From positions 744,001 to 808,000 of the forward strand of contig NZ_CP077172.1 of NCBI RefSeq assembly GCF_050231725.1: a stretch of DNA of 64,000 nucleotides. Reading direction: 5' to 3'. Source of the DNA: Fusobacterium nucleatum_L. GTDB lineage: Bacteria; Fusobacteriota; Fusobacteriia; Fusobacteriales; Fusobacteriaceae. Below are positions 1 to 8,933 of the stretch, piece after piece. Positions within the stretch are counted from its first letter, which is position 1. The number at the start of each line of letters is the position of its first letter. A program made the translations under genes and the position numbers. The notes under the pieces were generated by a model. That model saw only the letters and a program-made list of their open reading frames with translations. It ran no database searches and had not been told where the DNA came from.

Positions 1-2
1 TA

Positions 3-1283
3 TTAAATAAATCCTTTATAATCTCTCATAACTAAATGAGCATCTATTTGTTGTATAGTATCTAATGCAACACCAACAACGATTATTATTCCTGTCCCTC
101 CAAAATAAACTGGAAGCCCCATAGATGTAAATATTACATATGGTAGTATTGAAATTATAGCTAAGAAAAGTCCTCCACCCCATGTAATTCTTGAAGCAAC
201 ACCTTCAAGATATTCCACAGTTTCTTCTCCTGGTCTTATTCCAGGTATAGTTCCTCCACCTTGTTTTAGATTTTCTGCAACCTTTTCAGGATCAAAAACT
301 AAAGCTGTGTAGAAGAATGAGAAGAACATTATTACTAAAGCATACAATATCATATAAACAGGGTGATTTTGCCCAAATATTATAGATAAAGTTGTTTTAA
401 TAGATAATGTTGAAGGTAGAGCATTTACTATAACTCCTGGTATTAACATAAATACTGAGGCAAAGATTACAGGCATTACTCCTGCTGTATTAAGTCTCAA
501 TGGTATAAATGATTTTTCTCCTATTCCACCTTTTGAAGAAAATCCTTTTCCAACATAATGAATAGGGATTTTTCTTTGACCAAGTTGAAATAATACTATT
601 CCAGCTATTGTAACTGTTCCAAGAAATGCTACTAACACCAATAAAGGTATTAAGAATTTATTTCCTTGCATAGTTTGAATTGTTTGGATAACACTTGAAG
701 GAGCTCTTGATATTACATTTAAGAATATAATAAGTGATACTCCATTACCTATTCCTTTAATAGATATTTGTTCTCCAACCCACATTAAAAATACTGTTCC
801 AGCTGTTAGAGTTGTTATTGTTCTTACAAAAAAGCTTATTCCTGGATTATAGATAAGTCCAACAGATTGTAGCCAAAGACAAACTCCAGCTCCTTGAATA
901 ATAGCAAGTGCTATTGTCAAGTATCTTGTCCATTGAGTTATTCTATTTCTTCCAGATTCCCCTTCTTTTTGAATTTCTTCAAGTTGAGGAATAATAGATA
1001 CAAGTAAACTTACAACTATTGAGGCATTGATGTAAGGGATAATCCCTAACGAAAATATAGATATTCTTGTAAAAGCTCCTCCAGAAAACATATTTATATA
1101 ACTAAGTACATCACTTTGTGAAGCCATTGATGACAATCTATCCACATCTACACCAGGAGCAGGAATTAGAGTTCCTACTCTGGCAACTAAAAACATTAGT
1201 AATGTGAAAATAATTCTTTCTCTAAGTTCAGGAATTTTTACTATACTACTTAATCTAGAGTTAAATTTCTCCATTAAAGTCAT
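3..1283 (-). CDS. secY: Preprotein translocase subunit SecY
   Basis: SecY is the pore subunit of the SecYEG channel in the inner membrane, exporting or inserting unfolded proteins. The roughly 426-residue product is strongly hydrophobic with about ten spans, and the amphipathic stretch before the first span (KIPELRERI) is typical of the family. I start at the ATG that has GAGGTGG about 8 nt upstream; a GTG four codons earlier lies inside that site. It is the last gene of the ribosomal protein array here, 24 nt after rplO, and its stop codon is only two bases from the window edge. Confidence 0.97.
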   Translation of the reverse strand: MTLMEKFNSRLSSIVKIPELRERIIFTLLMFLVARVGTLIPAPGVDVDRLSSMASQSDVLSYINMFSGGAFTRISIFSLGIIPYINASIVVSLLVSIIPQLEEIQKEGESGRNRITQWTRYLTIALAIIQGAGVCLWLQSVGLIYNPGISFFVRTITTLTAGTVFLMWVGEQISIKGIGNGVSLIIFLNVISRAPSSVIQTIQTMQGNKFLIPLLVLVAFLGTVTIAGIVLFQLGQRKIPIHYVGKGFSSKGGIGEKSFIPLRLNTAGVMPVIFASVFMLIPGVIVNALPSTLSIKTTLSIIFGQNHPVYMILYALVIMFFSFFYTALVFDPEKVAENLKQGGGTIPGIRPGEETVEYLEGVASRITWGGGLFLAIISILPYVIFTSMGLPVYFGGTGIIIVVGVALDTIQQIDAHLVMRDYKGFI

Positions 1284-1307
1284 ATATTCACCCACCTCAG
1301 ATCAATA

Positions 1308-1787
1308 TTACTTATTAGTTTCTGCTCTTTCAAAACCTTTAACTTCAACTAGTTCAACTGTTCCACCTTTTGCTTCAACAGCAGCTTTTGCTGATTTAGA
1401 TATTTTATGTACTTTAACAGTTAATTTTTTGTTAAGTTCTCCATTACCTAAAATTTTGATTCCATCTCTACCTTTTTTAATTAGGCATTTATTGAATAAA
1501 GTTTCTAGGCTAACTTCTTCACCATCATTAAAGTTTTCATTTAAAAATGCTAAAGATATTACAGTATATTCTTTTTTGAATATAGCATTAGAGAATCCTC
1601 TTTTAGGAACTCTTCTATAAATAGGCATTTGTCCACCTTCAAAATAAGGTTTTACTCCTCCACCTGCTCTTGAATTTTGTCCATTGCTACCTTTTCCAGC
1701 TGTTTTTCCCCAACCAGATGAGTTTCCTCTTCCTATTCTTTTTCTGTTCTTCTTAGGAACTGAAGGTGATAATTCATTAAGTTTCAC
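1308..1787 (-). CDS. rplO: 50S ribosomal protein L15
   Basis: L15 is a late-assembling protein of the large subunit. The 159-residue product has the glycine- and arginine-rich N-terminal tail that threads into 23S rRNA (RIGRGNSSGWGKTAGKG) and the usual C-terminal globular part ending in VKGFERAE. The start codon is GTG and its first base is the last base of the rpmD stop (TAGTG), so the two genes are translationally coupled. Order L30-L15-SecY is the standard end of the spc operon. Confidence 0.97.
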   Translation of the reverse strand: MKLNELSPSVPKKNRKRIGRGNSSGWGKTAGKGSNGQNSRAGGGVKPYFEGGQMPIYRRVPKRGFSNAIFKKEYTVISLAFLNENFNDGEEVSLETLFNKCLIKKGRDGIKILGNGELNKKLTVKVHKISKSAKAAVEAKGGTVELVEVKGFERAETNK

Positions 1788-1972
1788 TATGCTTGCACCT
1801 CCTCAATTTTTAATAAATAAGAAATTTGAGCTAATTTCCCTTTTAATTCAGGTGTTTCATTGTGTTCTACAACATCATGCATCTTCTTAAGCCCTAGCGA
1901 CTTTGCAGTTGCTATATGATTAGGCTTTCTTCCGATTATGCTTTTTACAAGCTCTATTCTAAGTCTTGCCAT
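1787..1972 (-). CDS. rpmD: 50S ribosomal protein L30
   Basis: L30 is a small protein of the large subunit. The 61-residue product shows the short bacterial form: LRIELVKSIIGRK, then the helix with TAKSLGLKKM and the closing strand ISYLLKIEE. It sits between rpsE and rplO, as in most bacteria, with a 12-nt gap after rpsE and a one-base stop/start overlap with rplO. Confidence 0.96.
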   Translation of the reverse strand: MARLRIELVKSIIGRKPNHIATAKSLGLKKMHDVVEHNETPELKGKLAQISYLLKIEEVQA

Positions 1973-1984
1973 TTCATCTTCCTC

Positions 1985-2479
1985 CTAGCTTAAGATATCC
2001 TTAACTTCTAATCCTCTTAAAGCTGCTATTTGTTCAGCAGATCTAAGTAGTTTTAATGCTTCCACAGTAGCTCTTGCTACGTTATGTTTATTTCTTGCCC
2101 CTTTAATTTTAGTTAAAATGTCATGAACTCCAACTAATTCTAATATTTCTCTTGAAGCAGAACCAGCGATTACTCCAGTCCCTTCATATGCTGGTGCCAT
2201 CCATAAAGTAGTTGCTCCCCATCTTCCTGTAATTTCATGAGGTATTGTATTATTTTTTAATGATACTTTTACAACATTTTTCTTTGCAGCTGCAACAGCT
2301 TTTCTTATAGCATCAGGAACACCATTTGCTTTTCCTAATCCTAATCCTATTTTTCCTTCTCCATCTCCAACAGCAGCTAATACTGAGAAAGATATAGTTC
2401 TTCCTCCCTTAGTTGTCTTAGAAACTCTAGATATCTTCAATAGTTTTTCTTGATATTGATTATCTTCTCTGTTCAACAA
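1985..2479 (-). CDS. rpsE: 30S ribosomal protein S5
   Basis: S5 lies at the mRNA entry side of the small subunit and affects decoding accuracy. The 164 residues contain the N-terminal double-stranded-RNA-binding fold (SRVSKTTKGGRTISFSVLA, then GDGEGKIGLGLGKA) and the C-terminal domain with GSASREILELVGVHDILTK. Length and order (L18-S5-L30) are normal. Confidence 0.97.
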   Translation of the reverse strand: MLNREDNQYQEKLLKISRVSKTTKGGRTISFSVLAAVGDGEGKIGLGLGKANGVPDAIRKAVAAAKKNVVKVSLKNNTIPHEITGRWGATTLWMAPAYEGTGVIAGSASREILELVGVHDILTKIKGARNKHNVARATVEALKLLRSAEQIAALRGLEVKDILS

Positions 2480-2502
2480 GTGAAATCCTCCTCTCTTAGA
2501 AA

Positions 2503-2871
2503 TTAGAAGCTTAATCCAGCTTCTCTAGCCGCTTCTGCAAGAGCCGCTACTCTTCCTGTATATTTATATCCTGATCTATCGAAAACGATAGCATCTATTC
2601 CTTTTTCTTTAGCTCTTTCAGCGATTGCTTTTCCAACGGCTTTTGCTGCTTCAACATTTCCTCCGTTAGCAATACTTCCTTTTAATGCTTTATCTATTGT
2701 AGATGCAGATACAAGAGTAACTCCATTTACATCATCTATTAATTGAGCAAAAATGTTAGTATTTGATCTAAAAACTGAAAGTCTAGGTCTTTCTGGAGTT
2801 CCAGAAATCTTATTTCTTATTGACATTTGCTTTTTTTGTCTTGATGCTTTTCTATCAACTTTCTTAAACAA
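2503..2871 (-). CDS. rplR: 50S ribosomal protein L18
   Basis: L18 binds 5S rRNA in the central protuberance. The 122-residue product has the basic N-terminus (KKVDRKASRQKKQ), the RPRLSVFRSNTNIFAQLIDD strand region and the C-terminal FDRSGYKYTGRVAALAEAAR signature. It follows rplF in the spc part of the operon and has a clear AGGAGG-type ribosome site. Confidence 0.97.
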   Translation of the reverse strand: MFKKVDRKASRQKKQMSIRNKISGTPERPRLSVFRSNTNIFAQLIDDVNGVTLVSASTIDKALKGSIANGGNVEAAKAVGKAIAERAKEKGIDAIVFDRSGYKYTGRVAALAEAAREAGLSF

Positions 2872-2897
2872 CTGTCTTACCTCCTTTTTAAGCTATT

Positions 2898-3431
2898 TTA
2901 AGACTTTTTACCTTCTTTTCTTCTAATATGTTCGTCAGCATATTTAACCCCTTTACCTTTATATGGTTCAGGTGGTCTCTTAGCTCTGATATTAGCCGCA
3001 ACTTGACCTACTAATTCTTTTTCTATTCCATCTATATAAATAGTAGTATTCTTTTCAACAGAAAAAGTTATTCCAGGGATTTCATCTATAATTACTGGAT
3101 GAGAAAATCCTAAAGATATTTCTAATCCTTTTCCCTTAGTTGCTGCTCTATACCCAACCCCTACTAAAGTAAGAGTTTTTCTATATCCTTCATGTACTCC
3201 TTTAACCATATTATTGATTAAAGCTCTAGTAGTTCCATGAATTGCTCTCATAAATGGTTCATCATTAGGTCTTTCAACTGTAATATGTCCATCTTCTAAT
3301 TTTATAGTTATATTATTATTAAATTCTTTTGTTAATGTACCCTTTGGTCCTTTTACAGTAACAACATTGTCTTTTACTGAAAAATCAACTCCAGAAGGCA
3401 CAGCTATAGGTTTTTTACCTACTCTTGACAT
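2898..3431 (-). CDS. rplF: 50S ribosomal protein L6
   Basis: L6 sits near the factor-binding site of the large subunit, beside the sarcin-ricin loop. The 177 residues start with SRVGKKPIAVPSGV and contain the duplicated L6 fold; the second copy ends in the family signature around KRPPEPYKGKGVKY. The gene is in the expected place between rpsH and rplR. Confidence 0.97.
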   Translation of the reverse strand: MSRVGKKPIAVPSGVDFSVKDNVVTVKGPKGTLTKEFNNNITIKLEDGHITVERPNDEPFMRAIHGTTRALINNMVKGVHEGYRKTLTLVGVGYRAATKGKGLEISLGFSHPVIIDEIPGITFSVEKNTTIYIDGIEKELVGQVAANIRAKRPPEPYKGKGVKYADEHIRRKEGKKS

Positions 3432-3455
3432 TAATGTACACCTCCTAAGTTTTTA

Positions 3456-3854
3456 TTACCAAACAAATGCAAGGACTTCTCCACCAACTTTTTCTGCTCT
3501 AGCAACTTTATCAGTAACAATACCTTTAGAAGTTGAAACTATAGCTATTCCAAGACCAGATAAAACTCTTGGCATATCTTCTACAGAAGAATAAACTCTT
3601 CTTCCAGGTTTTGAAATTCTTTTTAGTCCTTTTATAACTCTTTCTTTTCCAGCATATTTTAAATAAACTCTTATATTTTTCTTATTTCCTTCATCAGTAA
3701 CAATTTTGAAATTAGAAATATATCCTTGCTCTTTTAAGATTTCAGCAATTCTTTCTTTCATCTTTGAGTGAGGTATATCTACTTTTTCATGCATAACTGC
3801 ATTAGCATTTCTTACTCTTGTTAACATATCAGCAATTGGATCTGTTAAATACAT
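3456..3854 (-). CDS. rpsH: 30S ribosomal protein S8
   Basis: S8 is a primary 16S rRNA-binding protein, and in enteric bacteria it also represses the spc operon. The 132-residue product begins TDPIADMLTRVRNAN and has the C-terminal signature GIAIVSTSKGIVTDKVAR and ends GEVLAFVW. I saw no S8-target mimic near rplE, but that needs a structure search. Confidence 0.97.
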   Translation of the reverse strand: MYLTDPIADMLTRVRNANAVMHEKVDIPHSKMKERIAEILKEQGYISNFKIVTDEGNKKNIRVYLKYAGKERVIKGLKRISKPGRRVYSSVEDMPRVLSGLGIAIVSTSKGIVTDKVARAEKVGGEVLAFVW

Positions 3855-3882
3855 CTATTTAAATCCTCCTTCCTTTGATTAA

Positions 3883-4170
3883 TTACCAAGATGATTTTTT
3901 TACACCAGGTATTACTCCAGCACCTGCAAGTTGTCTAAACTTAACTCTTGATATTCCGAATTCTCTCATGTATCCTCTTGGTCTACCATCTAATTGACAT
4001 CTATTTCTTTTTCTAACAGCTGATGAATCTTTTGGAAGTTTATTTAATTCAAACATAGCTTCCATATCTCCAGCTGCTATTCTTTTCTTTAATTCAGCTC
4101 TTTTTTCAGCATATTTGTCAACAAGTTTTGCTCTTTTAACATCTCTTGCGATCATTGACTTTTTCGCCAT
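3883..4170 (-). CDS. rpsN: 30S ribosomal protein S14, zinc-independent form
   Basis: S14 helps assemble the head of the small subunit. This is the long 95-residue form, with only one cysteine and no CxxC pairs, so it does not bind zinc; many bacteria keep the 61-residue four-cysteine form at this operon position instead. The C-terminal signature RNRCQLDGRPRGYMREFGIS is clear. It lies between rplE and rpsH as usual. Confidence 0.97.
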   Translation of the reverse strand: MAKKSMIARDVKRAKLVDKYAEKRAELKKRIAAGDMEAMFELNKLPKDSSAVRKRNRCQLDGRPRGYMREFGISRVKFRQLAGAGVIPGVKKSSW

Positions 4171-4190
4171 CTACTCTAACCTCCCTACAA

Positions 4191-4742
4191 CTACTTCTTG
4201 AAAGGCATTCCAAAAGCCTTTAGTAATGCTCTTCCTTCTTCATCTGTTTTTGCAGAAGAAACCATAGTGATAGACATTCCTAAAAGTTTTTCAACTTTAT
4301 CGAAATCTATTTCAGGAAATACTAATTGGTCTCTCAATCCTAGTGAATAATTTCCTCTTCCATCAAATGAGTTGCTAGGAACTCCTTCAAAGTCTCTTAC
4401 TCTTGGAAGAACTACATTTATTAATCTATCTAAGAAATCATACATTCTTTCTTTTCTTAGAGTAACTTTAGCTCCAATAGGCATTCCTTCTCTTAATTTG
4501 AAACCAGCTTCAGATTTTTTAGCTTTTCTCAATAATGGCTTTTGACCTGTAATTATTGTTAAATCAGCCATAGCAGCATCCATTAATTTAGAGTTTTGAG
4601 TAGCTTCTCCAACTCCCATATTAACTATAATCTTTTCTAGTTTTGGACATTCCATTATATTTTTAATTTCTAATTCTTTCATTAATTTAGGAACCACTAC
4701 TTCATCATAAAATTTGTGGTATCTAGAAACATATTTAGACAC
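4191..4742 (-). CDS. rplE: 50S ribosomal protein L5
   Basis: L5 binds 5S rRNA and contacts the P-site tRNA. The 183-residue protein has the conserved KIIVNMGVGEA and ITGQKPLLRKAKKS segments and a C-terminal KTDEEGRALLKAFGMPF. It is placed after rplX with an 18-nt spacer carrying the ribosome site. Confidence 0.97.
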   Translation of the reverse strand: MSKYVSRYHKFYDEVVVPKLMKELEIKNIMECPKLEKIIVNMGVGEATQNSKLMDAAMADLTIITGQKPLLRKAKKSEAGFKLREGMPIGAKVTLRKERMYDFLDRLINVVLPRVRDFEGVPSNSFDGRGNYSLGLRDQLVFPEIDFDKVEKLLGMSITMVSSAKTDEEGRALLKAFGMPFKK

Positions 4743-4760
4743 TTATGTTTTCCTCCTTTC

Positions 4761-5102
4761 TTATATTATTTCTCCAGATTTTTTTGAAATTCTTACTTTT
4801 TTTCCATCTCTAACTTCATATCCAACTCTTGTTGGAGATTTAGTTTTTTCATCAAATAGCATAACTTTTGATGAGAATATCGCAGCTTCTTTTTGTACAA
4901 CTCCACCTTGTGGGTTTACTTGAGATGGCTTTAAATGTTTTGTTACTATATTTATTCCTTCTACTATGATTTTTCCTTTTTTAGGGAAAACTCTTAGAAC
5001 TTTACCTGTTTTCTTTTTATCTTTTCCTGAAATTACATAAACTATATCTCCAGTCTTTACATGTAATGATTCAGGAACAAATTTAATTTTAGGTTTAGCC
5101 AT
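4761..5102 (-). CDS. rplX: 50S ribosomal protein L24
   Basis: L24 is an assembly-initiating protein near the exit tunnel. The 113 residues contain the KOW motif region (HVKTGDIVYVISGKDKKKTG) and the NIVTKHLKPSQVNPQGG segment that marks the family. Standard length and position between rplN and rplE. Confidence 0.97.
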   Translation of the reverse strand: MAKPKIKFVPESLHVKTGDIVYVISGKDKKKTGKVLRVFPKKGKIIVEGINIVTKHLKPSQVNPQGGVVQKEAAIFSSKVMLFDEKTKSPTRVGYEVRDGKKVRISKKSGEII

Positions 5103-5126
5103 TTTTCTTATAAGCCTCCTCTCTCA

Positions 5127-5495
5127 TTATATAACTTCTATTGCTAGAGATAAGATCTTCATAAAGTTTTTTGCTCTTAATTCTCTTGCAACTGGTCCAA
5201 ATATTCTTGTTGCTCTTGGTTCGTTGTTATTGTTAATTACAACTCCAGCATTATCATCAAATTTTATGTATGAACCATCGTCTCTTCTAGTTTCTTTTCT
5301 TGTTCTTACTATAACAGCCTTTACGACATCTCCCTTTTTAACGTTACCACCAGGGATAGCTTCTTTAACTGATGCCACAACAATGTCACCAATTTTTCCA
5401 AATCTCTTTTTAGATCCGCCTAAAACTCTTATTACCATAAGTTTTTTAGCCCCTGAGTTATCAGCAACATTAAGGATAGTTTGTTGTTGTACCAT
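5127..5495 (-). CDS. rplN: 50S ribosomal protein L14
   Basis: L14 forms part of the subunit interface. The 122-residue product starts MVQQQTILNVADNSGAKK and has the conserved GDVVKAVIVRTRKE and RIFGPVARELR segments. It is the first gene of what is the spc half in enteric bacteria, but there is no break here: rpsQ lies 28 nt upstream. Confidence 0.97.
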   Translation of the reverse strand: MVQQQTILNVADNSGAKKLMVIRVLGGSKKRFGKIGDIVVASVKEAIPGGNVKKGDVVKAVIVRTRKETRRDDGSYIKFDDNAGVVINNNNEPRATRIFGPVARELRAKNFMKILSLAIEVI

Positions 5496-5523
5496 TAAAA
5501 TATCCTCCTCTCACTAAATGTGA

Positions 5524-5775
5524 TTATCTTGCCTTTTCTATGATTTCTACTAGTCTCCAATTTTTATCCTTAGATAAACGTCTAGTTTCCATTATTCTTA
5601 CTTTATCTCCTACTTGAGCTACATTTTCTTCATCATGAGCTTTAAATTTAGTAGTTCTTTTTACTCTTTTCTTATATATAGGATGAAGTATCATTGTTTC
5701 AATAGCAACAACTATTGTCTTTTGCATTTTATCAGAAACAACTATTCCTTCTCTCACTTTTCTTTCGTTTCTCAA
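5524..5775 (-). CDS. rpsQ: 30S ribosomal protein S17
   Basis: S17 is a primary 16S rRNA binder of OB-fold type. The 83 residues show REGIVVSDKMQKTIVVAIE, then HPIYKKRVKRTTKFKAHDE and the closing RLSKDKNWRLVEIIEKAR, all typical. Last gene of the S10-type half, 37 nt after rpmC. Confidence 0.97.
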   Translation of the reverse strand: MRNERKVREGIVVSDKMQKTIVVAIETMILHPIYKKRVKRTTKFKAHDEENVAQVGDKVRIMETRRLSKDKNWRLVEIIEKAR

Positions 5776-5812
5776 GATTAACCTCCTCTTTATCTTATTT
5801 TAAAGAAATTAA

Positions 5813-5995
5813 TTATCTTTCATTTAAGATAGTGTTGATTCTTGCAATTTCTCTTCTAACTTCTCTTATTTTAGCTGTATTAGTTAGTTGACCTAATGAA
5901 AGTTGGAACTTCAAGTTGAATAATTCTTCTTTTAGCTCTTTACACTTAACAACTAGGTCTTCACTAGTCATTTCTCTTATTTCTTTAGCTCTCAT
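5813..5995 (-). CDS. rpmC: 50S ribosomal protein L29
   Basis: L29 is a small two-helix hairpin protein at the tunnel exit, where it contributes to the trigger factor and SRP docking site. The 60-residue product begins MRAKEIREMTSEDL and contains LKFQLSLGQLTNTAKIREVR, the family core. Its ATG shares one base with the rplP stop, indicating coupling. Confidence 0.96.
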   Translation of the reverse strand: MRAKEIREMTSEDLVVKCKELKEELFNLKFQLSLGQLTNTAKIREVRREIARINTILNER

Positions 5996-6426
5996 TAGTT
6001 TTCACCACCATTTTCTTTTTCTTCTCTCTTAACAACTTTACATCTGATTGGTAATTTCATAGCTGCTTTTCTTAAAGCTGCTGTTGCCTTTTCTTCAGTT
6101 ACTCCTGAAACTTCAAATAAGATTCTTCCAGGTCTTACTACTGATACCCAACCTTCAACGTTTCCTTTACCTTTACCCATTCTCACTCCAGCTGGTCTTG
6201 CTGTGATTGGTTTGTCAGGGAATATTCTTATATATGTTTTCCCTTCTCTTTTAAATGTTCTGTTGATAGCAACCCGACAAGATTCTATTTGTCTGTTTGT
6301 TATCCAAGATGGTTCAAGAGCTTGTAGTCCATAATCTCCAAAAGCAACAAAGTTACCTTTATGAGCTGCCCCTTTCATTCTACCTCTGAACATTTTTCTG
6401 TGTTTTGTTCTCTTTGGCATCAACAT
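5995..6426 (-). CDS. rplP: 50S ribosomal protein L16
   Basis: L16 lies near the A-site tRNA and 5S rRNA. The 143-residue product contains PKRTKHRKMFRGRMKG near the start and RPGRILFEVSGV further on. Two ATGs are possible: the first is about 12 nt after a GGAGGGG inside the end of rpsC, the second two codons later. I keep the first, since other L16 proteins begin MLMPKR. Confidence 0.96.
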   Translation of the reverse strand: MLMPKRTKHRKMFRGRMKGAAHKGNFVAFGDYGLQALEPSWITNRQIESCRVAINRTFKREGKTYIRIFPDKPITARPAGVRMGKGKGNVEGWVSVVRPGRILFEVSGVTEEKATAALRKAAMKLPIRCKVVKREEKENGGEN

Positions 6427-6428
6427 AA

Positions 6429-7088
6429 TTAAGCTTCCCCTCCTTCTTTCTTACTAGGAAGAACTTCACCATGGAATATCCATACTTTAATTCCTAATGC
6501 TCCATAAGTTGTATGAGCTGTTGCTACTGCATAATCTATGTCTGCTCTTAATGTATGTAAAGGAACTTTTCCTTCAACTGCCCATTCAGATCTAGCAATT
6601 TCAGCACCATTTAATCTTCCTGAAATCATTACTTTTATTCCTTTAACTTCTGGAGATTTCATTGATCTTGAAATAGCTTGAGTCATAGCTTTTTTGTAAG
6701 CTATTCTCTTTTCGATTTGAGCAGCTATTGATTCTGCAACTAATACTGCATCTCCATTTAAGTCTTTTATTTCTTGTACTTTAACAGTTACTTTTTTACC
6801 TGTTAATTTTTCAAGTTTTGCTCTTAGTGCATCTATTTCAGCACCTTTTCTTCCGATTATTAATCCTGCTTTTCCAGTATGTATATGTACAACTACTTGT
6901 GAAGGAGATGTTCTTTCGATTCTTACCTTAGAAATCCCTGTATGGAAGTAGTTTTTCTTTATAAATTCTTTTATTTGCACATCTTCATGGAAGTATTTTA
7001 CATACTCTTTTTTATCTGCATACCAATTAGAATCCCAAGCTCTTGTAATTCCAAGTCTTAGTCCTCTAGGGTCTACTTTTTGTCCCAC
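6429..7088 (-). CDS. rpsC: 30S ribosomal protein S3
   Basis: S3 forms part of the mRNA entry tunnel and its unwinding site. The 219 residues begin GQKVDPRGLRLGITRAWDSNW and contain an RNA-binding KH type-2 domain with IIGRKGAEID, followed by the C-terminal domain with KGIKVMISGRLNGAEIAR. It is 2 nt from rplP, so the two are probably coupled. Confidence 0.97.
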   Translation of the reverse strand: MGQKVDPRGLRLGITRAWDSNWYADKKEYVKYFHEDVQIKEFIKKNYFHTGISKVRIERTSPSQVVVHIHTGKAGLIIGRKGAEIDALRAKLEKLTGKKVTVKVQEIKDLNGDAVLVAESIAAQIEKRIAYKKAMTQAISRSMKSPEVKGIKVMISGRLNGAEIARSEWAVEGKVPLHTLRADIDYAVATAHTTYGALGIKVWIFHGEVLPSKKEGGEA

Positions 7089-7106
7089 AGTTTTACCTCC
7101 TTAATC

Positions 7107-7442
7107 TTATTGTTCATCAGATACTGCCACTGTAATATGAGCTGTTGGTTTTCTGATTATATCTGCTCTTCCCATTGCTCTTGGCATAACTCTTTTTAAA
7201 ACTGGTCCTTGATTTATCATTATAGTAGATACTACTAATTTTTCTTCATCCATTTTGAAGTTATTTGTTGCATTTGCCACTGCTGACATCAAAGTTTTCT
7301 TTATAATTCTAGCAGCTTTTTTATTTGTAAATTCTAGAATATCTAATGCATCTAGTGCTGATTTACCTCTCACTAAGTCAGCTACTAATCTAGCTTTTCT
7401 AGGAGATAGTCTTACGAATCTAGTTATTGCTTTAGCTTCCAC
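7107..7442 (-). CDS. rplV: 50S ribosomal protein L22
   Basis: L22 lines the exit tunnel with its long beta hairpin. The 111-residue product has RFVRLSPRKARLVADLVRGK at the start and the hairpin tip region RVMPRAMGRADIIRKPTAHI. Standard length and position between rpsS and rpsC. Confidence 0.97.
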   Translation of the reverse strand: MEAKAITRFVRLSPRKARLVADLVRGKSALDALDILEFTNKKAARIIKKTLMSAVANATNNFKMDEEKLVVSTIMINQGPVLKRVMPRAMGRADIIRKPTAHITVAVSDEQ

Positions 7443-7473
7443 TAGTCCATCCTCCTTTTTCTCTTCCTATTTA

Positions 7474-7749
7474 TTATTTTTTCTTCTTATCTACACCATG
7501 TCCATGATATGTTCTAGTTGGTGCAAATTCTCCTAATTTATGTCCTACCATTTGTTCTGTAACATGAACTGGTATATGTTTTTTCCCATTATATACTCCA
7601 AAAGTTAATCCTATAAAATTTGGAAATATTGTAGATCTTCTTGACCAAGTTTTTATTATAGCTTTGTTATTGTTAGAAGCAACTGCTTCTTCAACTTTAG
7701 CCATTAAATGATGGTCACAAAAAGGTCCTTTCTTTAATGATCTTGCCAT
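7474..7749 (-). CDS. rpsS: 30S ribosomal protein S19
   Basis: S19 is in the head of the small subunit. The 91-residue product begins ARSLKKGPFCDHHLMAKV and has the signature HVTEQMVGHKLGEFAPTRT, with a basic lysine-rich tail. It follows rplB with a normal spacer. Confidence 0.97.
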   Translation of the reverse strand: MARSLKKGPFCDHHLMAKVEEAVASNNNKAIIKTWSRRSTIFPNFIGLTFGVYNGKKHIPVHVTEQMVGHKLGEFAPTRTYHGHGVDKKKK

Positions 7750-7773
7750 TACTAATTAGCCTCCTCTCGCAAA

Positions 7774-8604
7774 TTATTTTTCGTTTCTTCTTCTTACGAT
7801 AAATTTGTCAGAAGTCTTTCTTCCTCTTGTTTTAATACCAAGTGCTGGTTTTCCCCAAGGTGTTAAAGGTGATTTTCTTCCAACTGAGTTCTTTCCTTCT
7901 CCTCCACCATGTGGGTGATCTACTGGGTTCATTACAGCTCCTCTTACATGAGGTCTTTTTCCCATATGTCTAGCTCTTCCAGCTTTACCTATATTTACTA
8001 AGTTATGTTCAGAGTTTCCAACTTCTCCAACAGTTGCCATACATTCACCATGTATTAGTCTTAATTCTCCTGAAGGTAATTCAACGTGGCAGTAAGTTCC
8101 TTCTTTAGCTACAAGTCTTGCAGCAGTTCCAGCAGATCTTACTAATTGTCCACCTTTACCTCTTTGAAGTTCTATGTTGTGAATTTGAACCCCAACTGGC
8201 ATATCTTTTAATTTAAGTGCATTTCCAGGTTTGATATCAGCTTTGCTTCCAGCAGAAACTATATCTCCTTTTTTAAGCCCTTTAGGAGCTAATATGTATC
8301 TTTTTTCTCCATCAACATAGAATAATAAAGCGATATTTGCTGATCTGTTAGGATCATATTCTATTGTTGCAACTCTTGCAGGAACATCTAATTTATTTCT
8401 TTTGAAATCTATAATTCTGTATAATCTTTTGTGTCCTTTTTGTCTGTCTCTACAAGTTCTGTGACCATAATTATCTCTACCATACGCTGATTTTAGAGGT
8501 ACAGTTAAAGATTTTTCAGGTCTTACTTTATCTAATTCATCATTTACTATTCTAGACATATGTCTAGTACCATTAGTAATTGGTTTCATTTTTCTAATAG
8601 CCAT
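7774..8604 (-). CDS. rplB: 50S ribosomal protein L2
   Basis: L2 is needed for subunit joining and the peptidyl transferase centre. The 276 residues include the OB and SH3-like RNA-binding domains and the highly conserved C-terminal NPVDHPHGGGEGKN, which contains the histidine next to the catalytic site. Normal length; rplW lies 41 nt upstream. Confidence 0.97.
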   Translation of the reverse strand: MAIRKMKPITNGTRHMSRIVNDELDKVRPEKSLTVPLKSAYGRDNYGHRTCRDRQKGHKRLYRIIDFKRNKLDVPARVATIEYDPNRSANIALLFYVDGEKRYILAPKGLKKGDIVSAGSKADIKPGNALKLKDMPVGVQIHNIELQRGKGGQLVRSAGTAARLVAKEGTYCHVELPSGELRLIHGECMATVGEVGNSEHNLVNIGKAGRARHMGKRPHVRGAVMNPVDHPHGGGEGKNSVGRKSPLTPWGKPALGIKTRGRKTSDKFIVRRRNEK

Positions 8605-8645
8605 TTTCTATTTCCTCCATTGACCTATATATATCTTTAAGCTTC

Positions 8646-8933
8646 TTATACTTCTTTGAAGTAAGTTATTGTGTTTTCTTTAGCTAATTTAACAATTGCT
8701 TTTTTCTTAGCTTGAGTCTTATAAAGTCTCATACCATGTCTTTTAGTAATTGGTTTTTTGTTAATTGTTGCTACATCTTCAACTTTTACATTGAATATTG
8801 TTTCAACAGCTTTTTTTATTTCAATTTTATTAGCTTTTGGATGTACTTCAAAAGTATATTTATTGTATTCTTTTCTTAAAAGTTCTGTTTTTTCTGTTAC
8901 AACAGGCTTTTTAATTATATCGTAAACATTCAT
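8646..8933 (-). CDS. rplW: 50S ribosomal protein L23
   Basis: L23 is at the tunnel exit, where trigger factor and SRP bind. The 95-residue product has YDIIKKPVVTEKTELL and EVHPKANKIEIKKAVE, both characteristic. Its start codon shares one base with the rplD stop, so translation is coupled. Confidence 0.96.
   Translation of the reverse strand: MNVYDIIKKPVVTEKTELLRKEYNKYTFEVHPKANKIEIKKAVETIFNVKVEDVATINKKPITKRHGMRLYKTQAKKKAIVKLAKENTITYFKEV

Noticed and set aside
1204..1620. Plus-strand frames opposite the ribosomal protein genes
   Set aside because: They are antisense shadows of conserved genes and lack ribosome sites and plausible protein composition.
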